A DNA stretch of 64,000 bases from Magnolia sinica (Eukaryota > Streptophyta > Magnoliopsida > Magnoliales > Magnoliaceae). The position numbers and the translations under genes are program-made. The notes under the pieces were generated by a model. That model saw nothing but the letters and a program-made list of their open reading frames with translations, had not been told where the DNA came from and did not search any database. The DNA is taken from the NCBI RefSeq assembly GCF_029962835.1, contig NC_080588.1:48901001-48965000 (forward strand), written 5' to 3'. Numbering within the stretch: the stretch's first letter is position 1; every line of letters begins with the position of its first letter. Below, piece by piece: positions 57,331 through 64,000 of the stretch.

Positions 57331-58044
57331 CGTAAAAATTGTCCATGACGCATACATTAACTAAAAATTAATAAATTAAATTATGGTACTATTGTTGCCA
57401 AGTCACAATTCCAAAATTAAATTGTTTAAATGATTTTCACCGTTAATTTGCAAACACTTGTTTTTCTGAAATAGGATCATTTGATAGTTTTCATTCTTCA
57501 CTATTCAATAAATATCCACCAATCCAATAGTGATATAAGTGCCAATAGATTGCATGAATTTAATGTTGATTTGGGGCATCGAATGGTCCACCAAATCAGC
57601 TCTAAATCGATAACACTATTTACTTGAATATAATTTCAAATTTTTTCTTAAGATTTATTGGGAAATATTATATTAATTTGTTAGATATATGAATTACATA
57701 ATTGGACATAAAGTCCCTAGATTGTATGTTGAAATAAAATGTACACAAGTCACAGGGTATGTAATACACCAATACCTACAAATATGAGAAATTTTGGTAT
57801 TAGATTCATTCTAATTAATTCATATTGATATTATATAGTTAGATAATTAAATATAAAAGATCTCTAGGTTGTCAGGTTCATAAATTCATCAGGCAGTCCG
57901 ATACAACTTCTCACCAAAGAGTGGACCGTTACATCACCATAAACATGTTCCAAATTATAAATGAATGCATATTTGGAATATTTAGAATATTCCAGATTTA
58001 ATGGATATTTTTCCATAATTTTTTGACCAAAAAAAATAAAAATT
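57331..58044. other. Unclassified AT-rich intron sequence
   Basis: No gene or repeat structure was recognised. Confidence 0.4.
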
Positions 58045-58165
58045 TGCACCGTTATACACCCCGTATCGACCGTTTCGGCCCCGTATCGGCCGATACGAGG
58101 CATATCCGTATTGGTAACGGTGGGTACAGTTACGCTCACCGATACCGCAACGAAACACCTTGTGT
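58045..58165. repeat. GTAACGG / CGGCCGATACG palindromic repeat, copy 3
   Basis: CCCCGTATCGACCGTTTCGG, CCCGTATCGGCCGATACG and GGTAACGGTGGGTACAGTTA stand here, with AACGAAACACCTTGTGTAGC at the edge, like the AACACCTTG edges of copies 1 and 4. Confidence 0.78.
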
Positions 58166-58468
58166 AGCGTACACTATGGCTTTTTTTTAATAAGTGGCCA
58201 TTATATTTTGTATTTTTTGACAAAGGTAATTATATTTTGTATTTTGTACTTAGTACTCTCAACCTGTGGGATTTTAATTTCTTTTCGTACTTGTGACCTG
58301 TGGTTTCAATTAGACATTATTAATTATAGTTTGCTTAAGAAGTTGTAGATGTGATAATAATTTGATTTGGTTTATGTATGTGGCTTCAAGTAGACATTAA
58401 TAATAAATGATGATTAAAAAATTATTTGAACATGCTTATACTTGGAAAAAAAGAATCATCTTTTAGGC

Positions 58469-58469
<1 letters not shown>

Positions 58470-58542
<73 letters not shown>
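58470..58542. repeat. (TA)n microsatellite
   Basis: An uninterrupted run of about 70 bases, the longest in the window. Confidence 0.95.
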
Positions 58543-58545
<3 letters not shown>

Positions 58546-58594
58546 TTTTCTTACTATTTATCATATTCTTCCTATTTTTAAATTAAAAAATAGA

Positions 58595-59590
58595 AGTATT
58601 GTGTAGCTTATGCTACTTGCACTACACACTATAGAGGGTTGAACGTTATGCAACACGCTACCGCTATTTAAAACACTGACCAAACACTTGAAAGAAACTA
58701 AGAATCTCTCAACATCAAATAATAGAACAAATTGTTGTTTTAAATAGCAAATAGCGTGTAGTGTAGTATTCACTCCTTTGAAGCATGAGGCATACGCTAC
58801 ATAGCGTGTAGCATAAGCATAAGCTACACGCTACTTTCTAGATCTTTAATTATGGCTGCGATTTGTTGCACCAGATACCATGAAATTTCATGACATGTTG
58901 CACAAATTACTGATTAATAATGAAATTTTATGATATTTGGTGCAACCAAACACAGCCTAAAATAATAGGAAAAATAGGGCGAAGATTTACAAATATAAAG
59001 AAAGGGCAAAAGAACTGATTTAACATAGTTAACTTGTATCACTTTGCTAAAATCATTGAAAAAAATTAACTCATTTTTACTGAAAATAGAAAAATGTCAG
59101 AAATCATTTAAAACATTAATTGATTTTAATATTTTGTTGAAAAATAACTTTTAGTGTAAGCTAAGTAGCGTATAGCGTAGGTTATGTCGTGTGTAGCATA
59201 TGCAAATTAGCGTGTAGCATGGGCTAACTTAAGCTATTTTCATGAGCTGCATAGCATGTAGTATAGCATGCACCCCTTGGAAGCATGAGGCATAAGCTAC
59301 ACGCTACTTTCTAAATCTTTAATTATGGCTGCAATTTGTTGAAAAATGTCAGAAATCATTGAAAACATTACTGGATTTTAATATTTTGTTGAAAAATAAC
59401 TTTTAGCGTAAGCTAAGTAGCATGTGGCATAGGTTATGTAATGTGTAGCATATGCAAATTAGCATGTAGCAAGGGCTACACGCAACTTAAGCTATTTTCA
59501 TGAGCTAAATAGTGTTAAGGCTAAGCTACACTACGTACCATAAGCTATATGTGCTACATAGCGTAAGCTATATGCTACACTGGAACAAAT
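58595..59590. repeat. TAGCGTAGC palindromic repeats with 252-base tandem unit
   Basis: GCTACACGCTACTTTCTA(G/A)ATCTTTAATTATGGCTGC occurs at about 58820 and 59300. AAAATGTCAGAAATCATT begins at 59091 and 59343, each followed by TTTTGTTGAAAAATAACTTT and a TAGCGTA cluster. The array is built from a ~252-base unit plus partial copies. Confidence 0.78.
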
Positions 59591-59958
59591 CTACCCTATC
59601 TACATTTTCTAACATCAAGACAACTACAGTTAGTGTGATACTGTTAAGAAGAAGAAGAGATGACATGTGCAAAAGCAAATCCTCATTGGTAAGAAATCCA
59701 CTCTAACAATATTGAAAAGAACCGACCATTCAAAATATATATATTGAAAAGACACAATATATTAACATGGCTTCAGTGAATGGTACACCACGGTTCAACC
59801 AATGAGCATTTTTGGAAAATGTTGAGACCTAAATATTTATGGGTAAAAAATCATTCCAATCTCCAAATTCCAATAATATATGATAGTTTCCAAGTTCTAG
59901 CGATATGTGAGAAAATAACTTTTGTCATCTCAATGAAAAAATGGCAAAGCTGACCAAC
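59591..59958. other. NRPB3 intron, donor-proximal part
   Basis: This is ordinary AT-rich intron sequence leading to the donor GT at 59957-59958. Confidence 0.6.
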
Positions 59959-60196
59959 CTGTTGAGTATTTGGATCAATGTCAAAAACTTTCGTAGGACT
60001 GCTTTCAATCCAGTTTCTTTTCTCCTCAAGTGTCAACTTTTCCATCAAATCCTCATTTATATGAATCTCTGGTTCATACATAAAAGTAACTGTAGCACCA
60101 GGTGACCATTTTGCATGGTCTTTGCCAATTCCTTTCCTCGCTATCGCCCTTAACCTCAATTCTTGCCCACGACGTAGCTTTACAATTATAATGCCC
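59959..60196 (-). CDS. NRPB3: RNA polymerase subunit 3 (NRPB3), internal exon
   Basis: This 238-base exon codes [60 protein letters not shown] and [19 protein letters not shown], the middle of the alpha-like subunit, including the conserved [14 protein letters not shown] segment. The acceptor is CATTAG before 60196; one leading G completes a codon from the previous exon (phase 2). The donor is CAACAG|GTTGGT at 59958, phase 0, joining to 48368. The frame is clean. The exons coding the first ~150 residues were not found up to 64000, so the gene extends beyond the window or through another long intron. Confidence 0.95.
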
Positions 60197-60479
60197 CTAA
60201 TGATAACATGAACAATCATACATTCCAGAATAAAATATAAAACAAATAGAAAGCATTGACAAAGGCAATACATAAAAACCCCAGTAGCATGATACGCAGC
60301 TATGGTTACAAAAGCTAGCTAAACAAAGATTTATGGAACTGCAAACACATAAAATAACGAAGGCCAAAAGACAAGGAAGAAATAAAACGAAAATAAACAA
60401 AGAACAAGTTAAATAAGATACGAACTCAATGGTTAGAGGATACTTAAATGTGGATGAGTGCCATGTAGTCCTAGGAACA
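60197..60479 (-). other. NRPB3 upstream intron, proximal part
   Basis: This is AT-rich sequence upstream of the acceptor with a pyrimidine-rich stretch on the minus strand. No further exon was recognised. Confidence 0.5.
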
Positions 60480-60850
60480 TGGTGTGCTGTAAAGGCCGCT
60501 ACGTAAAGGTAACGGTGGCAACCGTTACACGTTAGGGGGTCATAATGGCCGTAACAGCCGTTGTGGAAAAAAATGATCCATAATTGCTGTTAACGGCACG
60601 TTAAGTCCCCTATAAAGGCCATAATAGCCTCGTAATTGTCTATTATGAGACAAACACAGGTTTTTCATGCTTTTTAATCAACACTACCGGGCAGATACAA
60701 GTTTTTTTGAGGGTTTTTCATAAAAATAAAAAATAAAAAAGAGAGACCATAACGGCCGTTATGGGGCCATAACAGCCGTTATGCCCCGTGTCGTAAAGGT
60801 AACGGTGGTGGCCATTACGGCCACCATTACAGTTATGGAACACCTTGCCT
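60480..60850. repeat. GTAACGGCCGTTAC palindromic repeat, copy 4
   Basis: GGTAACGGTGGCAACCGTTA at the left and GGTAACGGTGGTGGCCATTA at the right flank CCATAACGGCCGTTATGGGG. It ends TTATGGAACACCTTGCCTAG, the same edge as copy 1. Confidence 0.8.
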
Positions 60851-61879
60851 AGGAACTATTTCAAAGAAAAGATCTTGCATCTTACATATATGAAAGGGAA
60901 TACAATAAGATAGCAATAAACAAATTCCACAGTCCACAATGGCTTTTGAAGTCAAAAATTAAAATTACATAGCACCAAAAGAAAACAGTTCTGTCTCACG
61001 CATAAGATAATTGATGGGACCAAAAGTAGATAGAGACAAGAGTGCCAAACATCAGTCACAAGAAGTTCCATGTGTTTAGGAATTAGGACAAGCATGTGGC
61101 AGCAAACTTCGCTTTTTACACATCTGACAAAACAACGTAAGGATGCTCTGATGGCCTCTGCAACACTAAGATGATAATACCAACAAGCTAAACCTTCTCC
61201 CATGAAATTTTGACATACCAACATCTCGAAATATGATTGAACTTAGTCACCAATGTCTACAGCACAATCTACACTTCTACGCCCAGATGGAGAGCCTTTG
61301 AGGGTTGTTGCATCTATCCAGACACAAATAAATGGTACGCGTGGTCATTTCAGCCCCAAAATCAGGGCTATCAAAACAAACCCCATCGATTATTATATAA
61401 CAACTACCATCAACCTCTTACAGAAACTTCACTACTTGCATGGAATATTCGAGTCATCACCTCAATGCTTCTTTCGTTTCTGTTTTTTTCCTGTTTTGGT
61501 GACTCATCTTTCCTTTCTGTTCTTCTCATTATCAGATTCATAAAGTGAGTACTTCATTGACTTTGTGTTATTTCATTGCTTTCATATGGGCAACTTGTGT
61601 CTTTCATTGTCGCAAGAGAACATGACTATTGAAGATAGCCTTTCATTGCCGCAAGAGAACATGATTGCTGAGGAATCACAAAAGTACTATGGCTTGACAA
61701 TTCAATGTGAGTTATTTGAGACAGCATTGCAACGAGTTCCTTGATACTGCAACAAATTAAAACTAAAGGGGGAGGTGATTGCATGAAGTTGAATAGAGTT
61801 CAGAATGTGATACAAATTCAGGAGTATCATAGGAAGGTGGTTGTCAAGCGCAACAATGGGGGAGATGATTGCATGAAGA
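60851..61879. other. Unclassified sequence, probably intronic or retroelement
   Basis: No NRPB3 exon was recognised on the minus strand. A duplicated phrase GGGGGAGRTGATTGCATGAAG lies at 61768 and 61858 (90-base period). The tail merges with the gypsy gag remnant. Confidence 0.4.
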
Positions 61880-62230
61880 TAAATAGAGTTGCCCGGCTGC
61901 TTCTAGTAGCAAACCACCTCTAGCAACAGTACCATGTTTCAAGGAGAAACCAGGTGCGCCTATTATCACCAATGGCAAAAACCAAAGGGCACACATGTTA
62001 AATCTACGTCCTAGGTCACACGAGAAAAGAGAAAAACATTGAAAAGAGACCTCAACACTTACGCATTTTAGTGCCAAGGTATAGGACACATCTCAGCTGT
62101 ATCTCCTTCAAAGTTCCTTAATTATCGTGACGAGACTATCGAAGAAGAGAAGGCAAAGGATGAAGACGAAGACTGTGCAAATGGCAATAAAAGCCGGAGG
62201 ATGATGATGCATACCATACATATGACTAAA
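61880..62230 (+). pseudogene. Ty3/gypsy gag remnant with decayed zinc knuckle
   Basis: The plus strand near 62060-62200 reads F-stop-CQGIGHISAVSPSKFLNYRD, then ETIEEEKAKDEDEDC. The C-x2-C-x4-H-x4-C knuckle keeps one Cys and the His; the first and last Cys are lost. Upstream, PRFKEKPGAP-like and HVKSTS-like text fits the Gag linker. It is a fossil of a different gypsy family from the Athila and Tat elements. Confidence 0.65.
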
Positions 62231-62252
62231 AGATCACACCAAAGGGATTGAA

Positions 62253-62608
62253 TGAAGAACCTCTAGTGTTTGTGGTTCAATGAGTTGAGGAGATCCGAAT
62301 GATGAAACAAAAGAAAATTGGCTTTACACAGTTTCCCATGTATATGTGTCATGTGAAGGAAATACTACCAAGGATATCATCACTAATGGCAGAGGCATCA
62401 ATAACGTGTCACAATGGATGGTAGATCAACTGAAGAACCTATAGTGTTTGTGGTTCAATGAGTAGAGGAGATCCTAACGAAGAAACAAAAGAAAATTGGC
62501 TTTACACAGTTTCCCATGGATATGTGTCATGTGAAGGAAATACTATCAAGGATACCATCACTAATGGCAGAAGCATCAATATCGTGTCACAATGGATGGT
62601 AAACCAAC
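62253..62608. repeat. 178-base tandem duplication in retroelement remnant
   Basis: The unit starting TGAAGAACCT is at 62253-62430 and again at 62431-62608, with about 12 differences. Each contains GAAAATTGGCTTTACACAGT and CTAATGGCAG. It lies just after the gag remnant, in a probable protease-side segment. Confidence 0.85.
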
Positions 62609-62990
62609 TGAAGCTTTGAACAAAAAGGTACCAACAACTTTAACAGATCACTTGGTTCAGTGGGGAATCCATGTCAATCAACCAGCAATGTCTAGTGACT
62701 TGCTCATTAGGGCCACAGTACATGGAATCAATTTGGGATGAAGTTGCTCCAATGTTGGTTCGTCATGTGTTGTAGGGGCGTCCGTGGTTGTTAGACCATT
62801 GTATGCAATATTGTGGATTCACCAACACCTACATGTTTACATATGAGAGGAGAGAGACCATCTTCAAGACAATGAGAGAGGATCCACCATGGAAAGATGA
62901 AAGGACACGTGAGAGCGAAAGAGAAGACGCCATAACTATCCAAAAATGAAAGGAGGTGACCATGCAAGCCGTGCAACCCATGCATAATCC
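62609..62990 (+). other. Retroelement-derived sequence
   Basis: The frame DHLVQWGIHVNQPAMSSDLL is open for a stretch, but it was not matched to a family. Position suggests gypsy gag-pol debris. Confidence 0.35.
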
Positions 62991-62994
62991 AAGG

Positions 62995-63340
62995 GCATTT
63001 TCACACCGGGCTCGAGTGGGATCGCCTGTGGGATGCAGGGGCACACTCGGGGTGGGCGAGGCCCACGGGGGAGGTCTCGTGTTCGAGACTCGTCACCAGG
63101 GGGAGATTAATGCGCATTTCACACCGAGCTCGAGTGAGATAGCCTGTGGAATGCGGGGACACACTCGAGGTGGGCGACCCATATGAGGCGGTAACCATGT
63201 GATTTGGAGCCCACGAGGGGGGTTCGGCCGAGGTCCTAACCCATGAGATGTGGGGCCTGGGCTATGAGATAAAGGGATTAATTCGCCATACTCTAACAGT
63301 TCGAGCTTTTAGAGCAAGTGGTTAATTGTCCTGCAACAAT
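62995..63340 (+). repeat. LTR remnant with internal 118-base duplication
   Basis: GGGCTCGAGTGGGATCGCCT (63008) recurs as GAGCTCGAGTGAGATAGCCT (63127). The right end CATACTCTAACAGTTCGAGC then TTTTAGAGCAAGTGGTTAAT is typical of plant retrotransposon LTR ends. Confidence 0.55.
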
Positions 63341-63599
63341 GCAGCAAGTATTAAAGAAAAGCAACAAGAATGCAAGAGGAAGATGATGCTCAATTCAGTT
63401 AAAGCGACACTCAGGCAACTTGGAGGCCTTCAACATCAGTCTTTCAATGCAGTTGAAGATATTTTATAGCAAAGTTCGAGAGACTAATGCCAATTTCAAA
63501 CTCATGGATGAGCTTTTCATCAAGTCTCTTCACACTCAATGCGGAGGGGTTTGTTGGTGGTATTTTGGTAGCCTAGGATACCAAGGCTTGGGTCAAAGA

Positions 63600-64000
63600 G
63601 GACACTTGGATTAGAGCCGGATGGACGTTTAGAGGAGACTTCACTATCACTCGGTTCTCCTTCGAGAAGTCGAACAGCAGCCATCTTTGATCTTTCTAAA
63701 AGCATAAAACTCTTCTCCGACTGGGTTGGCATAAACGAACTTGTGGACCTTCCTCTCCTGGATGTGAAATATATGTAGTCAAATGGTCAAGCTCCCCTAT
63801 CCTCCCTCACCTCGACAAACTCATGGTCTCCCTTGACTGGCTGAAATCCTTTCCAACAGTCTCACAACGAGGCTTACCCCGCCCTCCTCCAATCATTACT
63901 CAATTTTGTTGGACTTTGTCAAGGAGAGAAAGGGTCCTAAGCCATTCAGATTTGAGCAATCGTGGCTGGAAATGGATGATTTTTCCTACATGGTCAATAG
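63600..64000 (+). pseudogene. L1-type LINE endonuclease remnant
   Basis: Across frames the plus strand reads WTFRGDFTITRFSFEKSNSS, TGLA-TNLW-type text, SPPSLSRQTHG-like, then FPTVSQRGLPRPPPIIT and KERKGPKPFRFEQSWLEMDD. This fits the second half of an apurinic-like endonuclease and the linker to RT in plant L1 ORF2. At least three frameshifts and stops occur. It continues past the window end. Confidence 0.8.

Larger units (their letters stand above)
48369..59958 (-). other. Giant NRPB3 intron (11.6 kb)
   Basis: Donor GTTGGT at 59958 and acceptor TTTACAG before 48368 bound an intron of 11,590 bp. Both exons are phase 0 and meet at conserved residues of the subunit (NTQQ joined to VVVV). It contains copia, LINE, SINE-like and palindromic repeat remnants described separately. 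An alternative, that the two exons belong to different gene copies, is less likely since order, strand and phase all agree. Confidence 0.85.

Noticed and set aside
61253..61543. 96-codon frame MSTAQSTLLRPDGEPLRVVA as a host gene
   Set aside because: It matches no family I know, sits among retroelement debris, and the C-terminal half is Phe-rich low-complexity.

Overview
The window looks like transposon-rich nuclear DNA from a flowering plant. It carries two 3' coding exons of a plant-type RNA polymerase subunit gene (NRPB3), plant Ty1-copia, Athila, Tat and chromovirus retroelements, a plant mobile domain (PMD) gene, a tRNA-derived SINE, Au-SINE-like tails and L1-type LINE pieces. The many GGGCCCACC / GTCCATCC style repeats are reminiscent of magnoliid genomes, but that placement is a weak inference. 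No bacterial, organellar, rRNA, tRNA or CRISPR feature was found.

Layout. 1-9552: a ~4-kb segment (Ty1-copia 3' half plus the edge of an Athila LTR) is present twice in direct orientation (292-4211 and 5260-9232), separated by a truncated chromovirus-type LTR. 8304-36852: a decayed Athila-type Ty3/gypsy element on the minus strand, itself inserted in the second copia copy and opened by later insertions. These are a complete 14.2-kb Tat-lineage element (10316-24517, paired LTRs, TSD AATTC/AATTT), an LTR-like block with GGGCC repeats (26668-29742), a solo LTR with perfect TSD (30722-31952) and a hAT-like element (35109-36620). 36853-41520: 3' half and LTR of a chromovirus on the plus strand, fused head to head with the broken Athila gag. 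41548-46960: copia scraps, MITEs, a GGGCCC minisatellite and a SINE. 48093-60196: two exons of NRPB3 (minus strand) separated by an 11.6-kb intron filled with retroelement debris and two palindromic repeat families. 60197-64000: upstream NRPB3 intron or flank with a decayed gypsy gag, an LTR remnant and an L1 endonuclease fragment.

Three items stand out. (1) The Tat element carries, between pol and its 3' LTR, an antisense PMD-family gene with its own TATA box and at least two short spliceosomal-type introns. A GCGCAA-rich motif array spans both the LTR U3 and the start of this gene. (2) The hAT-like element has captured three consecutive exons of the host methylenetetrahydrofolate reductase gene with introns, splice sites and reading frame preserved. 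(3) NRPB3 seems to tolerate an intron more than ten kilobases long built of nested mobile DNA.

The only gene that looks functional is NRPB3, and its N-terminal exons were not seen in the window. Everything else coding is transposon-derived and mostly broken. Identifications rest on reading translations by eye; no database search was possible.
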